Source of the DNA: Mesocentrotus franciscanus
Taxonomy: Eukaryota > Echinodermata > Echinoidea > Camarodonta > Strongylocentrotidae
Assembly (NCBI GenBank): GCA_037976565.1
Contig: CP137672.1
Location: 22,282,335-22,346,334, forward strand
Reading direction: 5' to 3'
Length of the DNA: 64,000 nucleotides
The translations under genes were made by a program, and so were the position numbers. The notes below the pieces were generated by a model. The model was not told the DNA's origin. It worked only from the letters and a program-made list of their open reading frames with translations, and searched no databases. This document shows, piece by piece, positions 33,876-45,905 of the stretch (the stretch's first letter is position 1; each line of letters opens with the position of its first letter).

Positions 33876-35290
33876 AGGAGTGACCACTCTTTCAAAATGG
33901 TAGATTACCACTTTGAACATGCTGGATCCAACACTATAGGCCTAAAGGTTGAATCCAGCATGTTAAAGTGAAGGTTCATTGAAATTTGGAAAAAAAAAGG
34001 CAAATCACACCTTTACAGATTGCTGAGAACATTAACAAAATGACTAAAGAATTTTTTAAGCCCTCAATATTGTGAGGAATAAATTAAATGCAATTTTGAT
34101 ACCCTTTCCAAAACCCACTCACAAAATGAAATGACGGCGTTATTTACATGCGATAAAATGACGTCACACTATGAACAACCTACAGTCACACATTCGGGAC
34201 AATGTTGCATACCCATTGCAATTTTTAGATATGGGTCAACGTTGTTTGTATATTTACCGCCAGTGGTGATATTTCCTTTATTTTAGGCACTTTGAATGAG
34301 ATACACTGAATAAATAATACTCTCTACAAATGTCTATTCGATTTTTATGTTATTTACCGTCACATTTGAGCATAAAAATCGGGAAAATAATCACATATTC
34401 TGAGGGCAGCTCAGCGTGTATGTGTCGGATCTGGGAGTGCCCGCGGGTAGGACATTTTGCATGCTGACCTAAGATCGACTCTTCTGGAGCAAAATAGGCG
34501 ACAAATTTACATATACTTGTCCAGATATTCATTACGAAAATGTCTGATTAGGCCGATTAGTTTAGATTTTTGATAGATAAATGGGGAAAGTGGAAGTCGA
34601 GAGAAGACTTAGATCAGTCCGGTTCGCGATTCACAGCTAGCTCAATTAGCGCCGGGCCGGCTGGCTGTGATATGCTGGCAAGCAAGCTGCGCTGGATGCA
34701 GGCAACTAGGTTGTACGTACGTACGTACGCGTAGATACTGCACAGACGGGCCTACGCTATATACGGTATACCTGAACGTGAACGACGTATTTGGGAGTTA
34801 TAAAATTAATTAGACTTAGAGCTAAGATTAAGAACCAAAGGTACTTTGATCCTTCTTCTATCTCCTCAAAACTCAAATCAAGTATCGATATTTCCAGGGT
34901 GACTTTGATGAAGGTAAACAACGTTGGGTATGAATGGGTACGGTACTCCATAGTCAATGCAATACATATGTGAATTGCACGCAAACTGCATCGCGCACCG
35001 TCGCCAATCATTTCAGCTGAGCGGCCCATTGTACTCATTGTTCATTTTGCTACGTCACTCAAAAATCAGCTGACTTACGATGTTTTCGGGGTCTCGAGTG
35101 GGGTGATATTTCGTCAAGTTTAATCAACTTTTGTAATTTTCGCACGAATTTACAAGTTACACAAATGTGATAGTTTTACTCAGTGTAATATTACGATTGC
35201 AATATGATACCAAATTCAGTCAATTTCAAAATCAATGAATTACCTTCTCTTTAAGAGTATAAATCTGACATTTTGAAAGAGTGGTCGATC
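33876..35290. mobile_element. Nested TIR element (gagtgaccactctttc ends)
   Basis: The ends ggagtgaccactctttcaaaatg (33875) and cattttgaaagagtggtcgatcac (35268) are inverted repeats. Inside, agtgaaggttcattgaaattt (33966) pairs with aatcaatgaattaccttctc (35234), so a second element is probably nested. The interior has a GTAC run (34712-34727) and no recognised gene; a 93-codon minus-strand frame (34757-35038) is unassigned. Confidence 0.55.
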
Positions 35291-35685
35291 ACCGTCCGCT
35301 TGGCCCTTTTAAATGGTGATTAAACATTTTAGTTTTGAGAGTATGAATGAATATTGTAGATCAAAGGCTTCCCCTCCTAATACCCCTACCTAATTGTTCA
35401 GGATGATTTTAGTATTATTTTGTTTCTCTTTATACATCATACAAGATATTGCATCATAATTTGCAGTTGGGTGTGATATGGTCTGAATATTCATTTTGAG
35501 ATTTGTGAGGTTGTAGTTCAACAAATTAACATGTTATATAACGAGGGGAAAATCCAATCCTGATGGGGTTATAAGCACATTCTCATAACGGAATTCAGAC
35601 TGCAAAGACCTTTGATAATTAAGTACTCTATAAATGAGAGCGAGCGTAGCGACCGACTTTGGGGGACATTGCACTTAGTCGCTTT
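35291..35685. repeat. Dispersed repeat (partner 62940-63540)
   Basis: Shared order of gagtatgaatgaatattgta, gatattgcatcata, gggttataag and ctctataaatg with agcgaccgactttgg. This copy lacks the 7SL-like insertion present at 63259. Confidence 0.78.
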
Positions 35686-35689
35686 AAAT

Positions 35690-36160
35690 TAACCGGGGCA
35701 CGTTTAATCATGAAAGGAAAAGGGGACACTTATCGAAAGGGATAAGACACTAATTATTTGAAAAGAAAAGGAGCACGTCGTACGTGAAAAAGTACAAAGG
35801 GTAATTATCAGGGGCACTTCTTATAAACACCCGAAAATAGGCACTCACCAGGGATGAAAAAGGGCACTTATGAGAATGGGAAATGGGCATTAATTGTCGA
35901 CGGAAAATGGGCACCCGTCAGATTTTAATATGGGCATTTATAAGAGGTGAAAATGGGCATTTATGAAAAGGGGGTAGGTCCCTTATGAGAAAAGAAAAGG
36001 AGCACATATCATTGTTAAAAGGGAAATTATCACAGGTGAAAAGGGGCACTAATCGCACCTGAAAAGGTGCACTGACCAGATATGAAAAGGGGCACTTATG
36101 AGAATGAAAAAGGGGCACCTATAATAAAGTAAATTGTGTACTTTTGTTGATTTTAATAGG
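35690..36160. repeat. Degenerate ggggcacttat minisatellite, forward
   Basis: About 18 units of 23-28 bp with the pattern aaaggggcacttatnagagg. An oppositely oriented set is at 38470-38690 and another forward set at 38225-38460, so the whole may be a foldback interrupted by later insertions. Confidence 0.75.
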
Positions 36161-36185
36161 GGCATTTATCGGAGGTGAAAGGGGG

Positions 36186-36353
36186 CATGGTAACCATGGT
36201 TCTTTTGTCCAAATTACCATCCACCATGGTAACCATGGTTACCATTGTTTCAAACAACTATAAACATAGCTATGTATTTCATTGTTTGGTACCATGATTT
36301 CCATGGTTACCATGGTGGATGGTAATTTGGACAAAAAAACCATGGTTACCATG
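36186..36353. mobile_element. Palindromic MITE with CCATGG/GGTTACC words
   Basis: Arms of 53 bp (36186-36238 and 36301-36353) pair almost perfectly, with landmarks catggtaaccatggttcttt and ttgtccaaattaccatcc. The right side runs into tacttttttgtatgggggaa, similar to the right terminus at 41357-41376. Confidence 0.78.
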
Positions 36354-36504
36354 GTACTTTTTTGTATGGGGGAAGTAGCTCTTAAGAAAAAGAGGCACAT
36401 CTTAAAATGAACAGTGCATGCATGCGTATCAGCTAGAGCTAGATGTGTAGAGAATTGAATGTGTGGTGTGTTGTGAATAAAAGATTGTAATGGCGTGTTC
36501 ACTA

Positions 36505-37082
36505 ATCACCCCTGTGGGGTCACTCCCCCGCAGAGGGTGACGCATATGACCGTTACCACAAATGCAAATAACCCCCTTTTGCGGTCAATTTCAAGGACAT
36601 TTTGTCAAGTTTAACCCCCTTTTTTACGTCAAAACGAGGACAAAATCGTACTTTGGAATACCCCTATTTATAAGATTGTAAGGACACTTTCGCAAATTTA
36701 CCCCTATTTTTACCATATTTCAAGGACAAGACATTTATACCTTTTTGACTCGACTCGGCTCCGAGAATTTTCTTCCCGGTTTTCTCTTTTCCCTTTTCCT
36801 GACCCCTATTTATCAATTTCGAGGACACCTGTTTAATTACACCCCGGCCTATTTTCTATATTTCGAGGAATATTTTGTCCGTGGACATTGCTTGAAATTG
36901 ACCCCTTTTTCCGCAATTTTGGTAACGGTACGTCATGCGGTCCCTAAGTAACATTGAGTGACCCCAGTGGCAGATCCAGGGCCCCCACTGCGCGATTTTC
37001 AAATTTTCGCACAAAGTGGGCCCTTTCTTGGCCCCCTCTCTTGCCGCCGGCTGGATCCGCCCCTGAGTGACCCCACCGGGCT
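36505..37082. mobile_element. TIR element with short internal repeats
   Basis: The ends cccctgtggggtcactc and gagtgaccccaccggg are inverted repeats. Between them is a loose repeat of about 55 bp with the pattern acccctatttnnnnatattt plus cgaggaca. A hAT MITE sits close to the right end. Non-coding. Confidence 0.58.
36965..37065. mobile_element. 101-bp hAT-type MITE with 8-bp target duplication
   Basis: Starts CAGTGGCAGATCC and ends GGATCCGCCCCTG. It is flanked by AGTGACCC at 36957-36964 and 37066-37073. The 8-bp duplication and the end sequence place it in hAT. Confidence 0.86.
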
Positions 37083-38224
37083 TTAATAACACAACGTACC
37101 CTCTATTTTTCTATTACCTACGAGGAAGCAAGGTTGCACATACAATAAAATACATAATAAAATATATTCATTTTTCATTATTTTATTGAGGTATAAAAAT
37201 AAAGCAGACTATTCACTTGCAAAGTGTAGTCAAGCAATGAGAATGACATAGATGAGAAATGAGAATATTGCACGGAGTTACATAATTGGCCAATACTAAA
37301 TGAGATGAACATGAATAATGCAGTGAATAAATAATGCTTACCACAGAGTGGAAATGATGTCGAAAGTCCAATGAACATGATGACGGGTGAAGAACGAAGG
37401 AAGGGGCTCACGCGATGATGATGATGCGGAAGCTTGATGGCGGAAACGCGTCTTCAATGTCGTGGCTGCAGAGCCGTGAAGAAAGCGATGTCGACGCTGA
37501 CGCTCGTGACGATGATGATGATGATGATGATGTTGCTCTCAGGCGAGAAGAGAAGAGAAGAAATGTGGCTCTCGATCGATGAGGAGGCAGTGAGTCGCTC
37601 GTTATCTGAGCCCAAATAAGAAAAGACGAAATCAAAGTTGGTGCCGATGCAAAGCAGTGAGTCGCTGGTGTACGTCGGATGCGCCGAACTTTGATGTGAA
37701 TATTTAGGCAAGCTACAGTGAATCGAGCTCATGTGGGTGAAGTGTGCCAGATCGAGATACCGAAGCGAAGTAACAGGCAGCTCCCAGTAGATAATCAGGC
37801 ACCATGTCGGTCCCGATTAAATCGTTCTACTGGAAGACTGACATCCCGCTGCTGGCCGGAGACGGCAGAGTAGAAGATGACGTGCCGTGCAAGAGGTGCA
37901 AGAGACACGAAAGAATCTTGAGTGCGGAGAGTAAATCACGGAGACGTGTACTGACTCAACTGAAGATGGATGCAGGAGTTGTTGACTCGACTGAGGTGTG
38001 AGCAGGAGTTGTTGACTCGACTGAGGTGTGAGCAGGAGTGTAGAATATAACCTCGTGGTGTTGATCGAAATACGCGGGGTGAACGATGCGCGGAACCACG
38101 ATGCTTGATTGGAGGGGATGACGCTTGCACGTGGTCCGAATAAATGAATATAAATAAGACGCGTAATGGAAAATAATACTGGGAACATAAATGTACAGTA
38201 AAAGTGTGCGAATGTATGAGACGC
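37083..38224. other. Unassigned, partly GC-rich stretch
   Basis: From about 37420 to 38110 the base composition is richer in GC than the surroundings, with a GAT-type microsatellite (37508-37531) and a 30-bp duplication gttgttgactcgactgaggt... (37978-38037, two copies). Several overlapping frames are open but none has a family signature. It could be an insert within the ggggcac repeat pair. Confidence 0.35.
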
Positions 38225-38690
38225 TACAGATGAAAAGGGTCAATTATAAGAAGGGGAAGCTAGGGCACTTTATATCAGAAGGAAAAAGAGCATTTATTAG
38301 AAAGGAAAAGGGGCACGTACGTGTCAAAATAAAAGGGGCAGTTATTAGAGGTGAAAGGGGGCACTCATCAGAGATGAAAAGAGCACTTATCATGCAGGAG
38401 GGGAAGGCCGGCCGGGGCACTTGTCAAAGTATAAAATGAGCATGAGAAGGGGTCACTTATCTGAAAAAGGAATAAACTTTTCACCTCCGAAAAAATGCCT
38501 CTGTTGATAACCTGAAAAGTGCCCTTTTCCATTCTCACAAGTACCCCTTACCACCTTTGAGAAGTGCCCCCTTCACCTCTGATAATTGCCCCTTTTCAAA
38601 TATGACAGGTACACGTTTTACTTTGACAAGTGCCACTTTTCCTATGTATATATATAATAATCATTTTCTTCTTTGATGAGCGCCCCTGCT
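38225..38690. repeat. ggggcac minisatellite with inverted second half
   Basis: Forward units occur to about 38460 (ggggcagttattagaggtga). Reverse-complement units then run from 38470 to 38690 (cacctctgataattgcccct). The two halves can pair, forming a foldback. Confidence 0.76.
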
Positions 38691-38870
38691 CACCTCTGAT
38701 GCAATTTTAATACCCTCTTGTATGGATCATGGAAATCATGTTCATATTACGTAATACATGACGTAGGCCTACGTCATTTTAAATGTGTAATGGACAAGGT
38801 TGCTGAAAATTCCTTAGGTTGATTTTTCGCAAGTCTGTGCAATCATGTTTAATGTAACCGTGTTAAAACC

Positions 38871-39618
38871 AGTAGAATACCAGTTGAAAAACCAGTTCAA
38901 TGTATCTTATGCATATTCACGATTAATTTGCATGTTTTCACAGAAAACGTAATTATCATGATCTGACAAGCAAATGTGACAATGCACAGTGAATCATTGC
39001 ATGACGAGTATATTATATATGTCTGATCATGTTTTACATCTAATTTAAGACGTTAAAAAATATATATACTGATATATGTAATTAATAACCAGTAAAAACA
39101 TGTACAATTTTGTATATATGTATGTATGAACTCTTCATCACTCATTTATATACACAACTGTAATTCACTTCAAATGATCTATGTGATGGAGCAATTGCAA
39201 GAGTCTATATAAATATGGTTCAGTTGGTCGCCAGACGCCATGCAATAATGATTATTGATTATCAGTTGATTGCTGGATGTTACTAAATGATCAACTGGTT
39301 TTCAACTGGAAATATCTACTCACGGTTTTTCAACTGGTACCAGTTCACAACTGGTGGTTTCAACTGGTCCTAACTGGTACCAGTTGATTCCACTATTATA
39401 CCAATTTCCATATTGAAACTAGTTCATTTAACTGGAATCAACTGGTACCAGTTCAGAACTGGTGGTTTCAACTAGTCCTAACTGGTACCAGTACCAGTTG
39501 ATTCCACTATACCAATTTCCATATTGAAACCAGTTCACTAAACTGGAATCAACTGGTGGTTTCAACTGGTCCTAACTGGTACCAGTTGACAACTGGTATT
39601 CCAACTGGTACCAGTACC
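38871..39618. mobile_element. Foldback element Y, CTGGTACCAG-type arms
   Basis: Left arm 38871-38912 (accagtagaataccagttg, aaaaaccagttc). Core 38915-39200. Right arm 39225-39618 made of aactggtaccagtt, ggtttcaactggt and ccatattgaaaccagttca blocks. Core words (atgtatcttatg, ttcacagaaaacgta, caaatgatctatgtgatgga) match foldback X in inverted orientation. Confidence 0.68.
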
Positions 39619-41376
39619 AGTCCCTTACAAAAAAGTTTTATAGAATTCTATAGAACGCTTTATAGAGTTCTATAGAACTCTAACATTCCAGATTCTCTAT
39701 AGAATAAGTTTTCTATAGATCTAAATTTCTATAAAAAAGTTAAATTTTAGAAATGGCGTCCCCACTACTCGATAGAATTTTTAAGGTTGTCTATAGAAAT
39801 CAGTTTTCCTCTATAGAACTCTATAGAATAAGTTTTCTATATGAAGAGCTTAATTCCAAAAGGCGCTACGATGCAACGCCCCCACCCCACACCCTTATAT
39901 GAATAGTTATGCCAGGGGCTCCTAGCCTAATATCGTTCAATAGGTCCTAAGGAAGCCCTGTACCCAAAATGGCATTTGTACAACAACAAATCAATGTTAT
40001 AAAATTATTTAGGGGCTCCAAAAAGTCGCCCCCGCCCCCATACACACCCTTAAATTGAAATATTTGCCGGGGGCTCCTAGCCTAATATCGTTTAGTAGGT
40101 CCTAAGGAAGCCCTGTACCAAAAATGGTGCTTTTATCCGGCAAGTAACGATAATCGATAAATCTGACTTATAGAAACCAACAGATCTATGTATCTCATGA
40201 ATATTCATTATTACTTTTACACGTGTCACAGAAAGATACATTTATCATGATTTTTTAAGCAAATTATGACAATAGAGTACCGAAGCTGTGACGTCATAAA
40301 AATCTTTTTTTGGAATTTCTCAATTTTTTCTTCATTTTCCGAAAGAGCATCAAAAATAATGTCCAAATGTCGAAAACCATCTGAATAAAAAGATTGTCTA
40401 TGGGAACTCAGTGTTATATTGCTCTGGCTCCTAATGTTATGAACCAGGGCAATATAATTTTTTTAGCATGATTTTGAAGATCTAGAAAACACCAAGATTC
40501 AGTCTAGCTCCTGTCTTGACTAGTGCAGACCTTCTTAATGATATTTTAAGCTGTTGCACAATTTCTAAATGTACAAACCATTGATAAATGGCCAAATGAA
40601 AGTTGAGAGTTTTCCACTCCTGTTTTCCCCTAATAATAATTGTACACGTCTTAACTTCATTAATGCATTTCTTAATATGATAAATTTAAGTCAGATTCCT
40701 AGCTGTACTTTTTAATTTTTTCATTTTAACTAACATCTTAGAAACTAGGGGACAATGAAATTATATAATTTTACTGGATACACGCGATATTTTTTTTTTT
40801 AATCATTTTTTTCTTCCTACAATTCTAATATTTTTTTTAATCGTAATAATTGTGTTTTTTATGCTTCTTATATTTTTTTTTTTGATTTGATTTTTTATTA
40901 TTTTAATTGTTTGCACGCGGTAACTTTGGGCAGGTCTAAAACACACTCGGCTATGCCTCGTGTATATAATACTTATGTAAACATGTATAACCTTGTATTT
41001 GTTATTTGTTAATGCAGAAATAGAATCAAACAAACAAAATTAACAAACAAAACATATTTCTTTCCCCATGCTGGATATGTGAATTAATTGTAAACAAAAG
41101 GAGAAAAATACATGTACCATGCTAATACAATACAGCCATGGTACTGAACCATGGTTAGCAACATACAAACATGGTATTGAACGGCCATACAACTGCCAAG
41201 TAGGCCAACCGCAATGTACCATGTAAAAATTTGGAAGTACCATTGTATACCATGGTACTTGCTTTATAACCATGGTAATACCATGGCTCTTGCATGTTAG
41301 CACCATGGTAAGAGACGAGTATCACCGGTACCATAGAGTACCATGGTTACCATGGTACTTTTTTTTATAAGGGACT
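39619..41376. mobile_element. Foldback element Z, CTATAGA and CCATGG arms
   Basis: Inverted ends AGTCCCTTACAAAAAAGT (39619-39636) and ACTTTTTTTTATAAGGGACT (41357-41376). Next to the left end are tctatagaattctatagaac-type words (39637-39860). Next to the right end are taccatggtt-type words (41100-41356). Inside are a 163-bp tandem pair (39870-40135; gggctcctagcctaatatcg) and a core piece (40190-40275) very close to that of element X. A segment (40283-40450) matches the palindromic MITE at 61671. It may be a composite of two elements. Confidence 0.58.
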
Positions 41377-41749
41377 GCATGGGTAATAATTATTAGTCAC
41401 CTTTTTAATATCACTTTTTAACCTCTGGCTGATTAATATCGAGGAGGGTACGTCCCACCAATTTGCAATTATGGACACGCTAATTTTATGTGTCTGTGGC
41501 TATAAGTATATATACAGTAACTGTTAATTAAAAATGAATTCTGCTCCCTTTTCTTTCATTTTGATATAGGGTGGGGAGGGGGTGGAGGTGTATACCAAAT
41601 CTATTGGTACCCCCACCCCCTTCTCTCTCTCTCTCTTACTTTCTCTGAATACGCCACTGTAAACGAATACTAGATATGCAGAGTTTGAGCGAAATGTTGA
41701 AATGATTTACCTAATTGCGATCATAGGACCTGGTATTTTCTGGAAACAG
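41377..41749. other. Short non-coding stretch upstream of the rolling-stone-like exon
   Basis: Contains a G-rich tract (41570-41590) and a CT microsatellite (41620-41645). No upstream exon of the rolling-stone-like gene is visible here. Confidence 0.5.
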
Positions 41750-42173
41750 GTCCAGTGATTCCTTAATTCTCAACACATCCTCCACGGTTTCCCTTATCAT
41801 CACCATCGTATACTGGACTGCGCACTCCGCCACTTCATGATCGAGAAGCTCCCTGTATACCTCGACGTCACCATCGACCTCCTATATACCGGCTGTAATC
41901 TGCCTCGTCGACATTCTTCTCACCACCGTCATCGTCCGCTTCATACACGTCGTCTACCTCTCCATCTACCTCCTCTTCGCCGTGATCTACTGGGCGGCCG
42001 GTGGCACAGATCCCGTCGGGAATCCCTTTATATACCCCACCATCAACTTCGGTAACTGTCCCGGGATCGCCGTACGTCGCGTTGGTCTGCGGCGTCTGGC
42101 CCAGGCAGCGTTGAAAGGTTTATACGCACTGCGTCATCGTTACACTGATGAGGAAGTATATACGACCAGATGA
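41750..42173 (+). pseudogene. Rolling-stone-like membrane protein, 3' terminal exon, frameshifted
   Basis: After an acceptor-like gaaacag, the exon reads SSDSLILNTSSTVSLIITIV with a following YW, then in another frame RHFMIEKLPVYLDVTIDLLY. In a third segment it reads AVICLVDILLTTVIVRFIHV with VYLSIYLLFAVIYWAAGGTD and NPFIYPTINFGNCPG, ending ...TDEEVYTTR and TGA at 42171. The IYWAAGGT-(x)-IYP-(x)-N-PG pattern and the hydrophobic helices match the rolling stone (rost) multi-pass membrane protein family. Two frame changes lie near 41825 and 41892. Codon use is GC-rich compared with the neighbouring DNA. Upstream exons are not seen in the window, so this is an isolated exon copy, a damaged gene, or a gene with indel errors. 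Confidence 0.72.
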
Positions 42174-42899
42174 CGCGGTTTATCACAGATATCAAGTATT
42201 GGGAGTTGAACTGGAGAACCCAAGCTGACCTCTAATATACCAAGCTTGATCGATGCTTAAAAAAAGTAAAAGGAATCGTAAGTGCTCTTTCTCTCTCTTC
42301 TTTATTCATATTGCTCCCTCTATTGCTCCCTCGATCCTCGATCTCTTCTCGTCTCTCTTCCAAACCCACCCCTCTCTCTCTCTCTCACACACACGCTCCG
42401 TCTCTTTCCCTATAACCCACTCCTTTCTCTCTCTCTCTCACTCTCTCTCTGTACCCCATCTCTTAATTCACCCACCCCCAGACCCTCTCTCTCTCTATGA
42501 CTAACTTCTCCCCAACTCAAATAAATAACTCAGATTTCGAACACTGAACTTGATTTTTACAAACATTATTTGTTTTGTACAAAGTATAAGAATAAAGGAT
42601 ATATTATAAAATAGAAAAGGATCTGTGAAATATTATGTTACAAATTCAAATTAAGATGCATTTCTAAAGGTTTTAAGGCATCAACATTAATAAAAAATTA
42701 ACACTGACTTTCAATACGAATAATAAACGTAAACAGGATTACTTTAAAGTGTAACAATCACCAAAAACATGTTTTGCTCTTGACGCAAGGGGTTCCATGT
42801 GGCTATACTCTATTTAAATATGAGCTTCAAATATTACTTCTATATACAAAGAGATATTGCAACATAAGTGCATTCTCAGTGAACAGTAAAATGTCTTGT
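42174..42899. other. CT-rich tract and AT-rich spacer
   Basis: A CT/CTCTCT microsatellite spans 42285-42505 and is followed by AT-rich sequence with no gene. Part may be the 3' UTR of the rolling-stone-like gene. Confidence 0.6.
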
Positions 42900-43480
42900 T
42901 GAGGAGACTACTTAAAGGTAGTGTAGCCCTTTTGCAGCCAACATCAAGAATTATGAATATGTCAGGTATGTCCTATCTGTGAAATTTAAACGCTAGCAGT
43001 GTCCTAGTATTCAAATTATGCAAGGAGACCCGTTTACTTTTTAGACTTCACTGTCAGACACTATTGAGTGACTGACTGACTTCTATTTTTCTTTGGTAAT
43101 AATACACATAAAATGAGCTGTAAAGGGTACATGAGCATTGGTCTACATCAATAACCCACTTCTTGTAATGGCCGAAATTAAACTGATTGAATCTTTGCGC
43201 AGCACAAAACGTATGACTATTCGGTACAAGGGTGTGAAATACTATTTAATAAAACAACTGCACTGAATCCCTACATTCGATTCGACAACTAACGGTCATT
43301 ATTTTCCCACAAAAAGACAATTTTCAAGCCCTTTCGTTTTAAGGGAAGTACTAAATTAGTATTATCTTTCAACTGCCGTTGGAATTTAATCTTTTCATTT
43401 TGGGGGCCTGCAAATGGGACATAGTACCTTTTAAACACACATAGAACATACAGTAGGCTTGCGGGTACACCATGTGAGAG
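42900..43480. repeat. Dispersed repeat (partner 62350-62850)
   Basis: About 500 bp shared: cttttgcagccaacatc, gacttcactgtcagacacta, ataaaatgagctgta, attaaactgattgaatcttt and ccgttggaatttaa. A third, shorter copy of the gacttcactgtcagacacta part occurs at 61565. Non-coding. Confidence 0.82.
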
Positions 43481-44324
43481 AGAGGGAGGATTGAATAGAA
43501 CACTCGCAAAGAATAGGGCGCGCACAGAACCGCAGTCCAACTTGGGTTCCATGCAAGCCCTACCGGTATATACACAGGGTTTCATGTTATCTTTAAATTT
43601 CTTCACACTCCTTAAAGGTTAAGACCAGTTTTGGGAACGCCCCTCTCTCAAAAAAATGAAATGGAAGCTCTCATTACCAATCATGTGAAAGAATATGTTT
43701 TTACTAATACGTGATGATGCAAATTTTGCCGGGAAAGTCGGGAAACCGCCTACTAATTGATATATTTGGTAAATTATTATATCTATTGGGACCAATTATA
43801 TCGCGCACGTGGTCACGTAGTCCCATATACATCTTTCTGTGTACAGTGCTTGTAACTTTACCAAGACTGGGCCAAATTTCTTATCATTTTGATGATTCCA
43901 GAACCTTGCAGTACATACCAATACTTATATGCTAGATGATCAACCTTTTCTGATCGATTCCACAACGTTTCTTTCACAATGCAATCGCATGACTTTCTCT
44001 TTAACCGTTGACCTATAGAATGCCATGTAAAGGTTTTTAGGGTTGATTTATACATTCTAGCTATACAAAAATTCGGGCGATTCGTGCACTCAAATCAATC
44101 CAGACTCTTAAAATTGTAATCCTTATTACTCCTTCAGAAAAGAGTTAGAGTGAAACCCGAACCTAGTAAGGGTTTATTAACTTATTTGGTACCAGTAGTT
44201 AGAGGTCGAGGCAAGAGTAATGGGGGGGGGGTTAGGAGGGTAAATTGGTCACCATGAACATAATTTTTTTAAATATAACTCTCCCTGTGGCATAAACTAG
44301 CTCTCTTAAAGGGAAATCCTACCT
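43481..44324. other. Unassigned stretch
   Basis: No gene or internal repeat was recognised. A G-run is at 44222-44231. Confidence 0.4.
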
Positions 44325-45905
44325 TGATAGCAAACTGCTGTACAGGAAAGTAGAATAATCAGAGAAGAAGATTGGTGAAAGTTTAAATGAATCGGACAAT
44401 TAAAAAAGGAGAAAATTATGAATTTTTGAAAGTTGTAACCACTATAGGTATGGTCTCTTCAGTTTGGCAGAATCTGTAATGTCTCTGTGGTGTAGTGTCG
44501 GAAAACTTTCCCATTTGTTCAAACACACAAAATGACTAAAATTTTAAGAGGGTCTTTTCTCTTTAGAGGACCTATGATAATGCTATCCATAATATATTTT
44601 GAGTAGTGCCCCAAGGTAGAAGACACAAGAAAAACAGAAATTAATGATATTCTGTACACATCAAACAGGAGATTTATTCAATTTCAGATTATTCAGATTA
44701 ACATTTATTTTCTTCCATTCAATTTGACATCTGTTCAAACAATACAAATTATACATAGGAACATAAATATAATTTAAGAACTTGCATTACAAGGAAGAAG
44801 GCGCGAATCCCAGTAAGCATAGCTTGTTTTGGGTACGCCCGAATACACAAATACATAATATACATTATAAATAGAAGAAAGGAAGAAAGGGATAGGCAAG
44901 GAGAAGAGGATAGAGAGCTTGGAGAAAGAGAAAGGAAGAGGACTACAACATAGCAGCAATGGAGTGTATGGCATGCATAAATGGCAATATATATGTGAAA
45001 GGTAGAATGTGGAAATATTTGACTGCATTTTTATAGGATAATACTGGAAACAGGTTTGGTGTTGTTAATACGTGCCTTCACGGTTGTTTCATCGCAAAGC
45101 ATGCCGGGACAGATTTTTAGTCCGGCAGTAGATTTTCACCTTCGTCGCGATCAGCTGTTCCATTGCCAACAACGGGATTTTTATCCTGTCGAATCAACAT
45201 CATAATCTTGTACAGGATCCGTTATTCTGCAGTGAATTTCTTTCATTCCAAAATAACTTGTACGGTTAGAAACCAAAGTTTGTGATTATATATTTTTTTA
45301 TGAAGATCCTTCAACAAATAAAGCTTATAATACGAAGTAAAGTGGGCTAATGAGAGTGGGTTCCGCTGTATGAATTTATAGTCCCATATGTTCAAATGTG
45401 TGTGTGTGTGCAGTTTGCGTCGATGGTTTGCCTTATTAAACTGCTAAACATTCGTGTTTTAGGTTGAAGGATCGTCATAAATAATACATAATCACAGATT
45501 TTGGTTTCTTACCGTACAAATGATACTGGAATGAAAAAAAATCACTGCAGAATGACGGATCCTGTACAAGATTATGAAGTCATGTTGATTCGACAGGATA
45601 AAAATCCCGCTGTTGGCAATGGAACAGCTGATCGCGGCGAAGGTGAAAATCTACTGCGTACTAGGAATCTGTCCCGGCATGCTTTGCAATGAAACAACCG
45701 TGGAGGCACGTATTATTGGCAGTGACTACGTCACAATTCACTGACAAAACTGCCAATTTGAGATCCGCATAGACTTAGTGATCTCATATTTTAAACATTT
45801 ATCACTTTTGTTTTTACCGGTCCGATTTTGTCAAATTTTTGCCGCTCTGTTTATCTTATTTTTCTACTTTCATACAAGTGAACTTATTACAAATAAACAA
45901 TCATT
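44325..45905. mobile_element. Nested foldback element
   Basis: The outer arms (about 44325-44560 and 45735-45905) are inverted relatives of each other and of the repeat in the loop at 11280-11600 (gattggtgaaagttt, tttttctactttc, aaattaatgatatt). The inner arms 45066-45315 and 45463-45715 pair over about 250 bp with high identity (taatacgtgcc, cagctgttccattgccaaca, gattcgacaggataaaaatc). A 150-bp loop has a GT tract (45400-45415). Non-coding. Confidence 0.78.

Noticed and set aside
34757..35038. 93-codon minus-strand frame with hydrophobic segments
   Set aside because: No family signature; it lies inside a nested TIR element.
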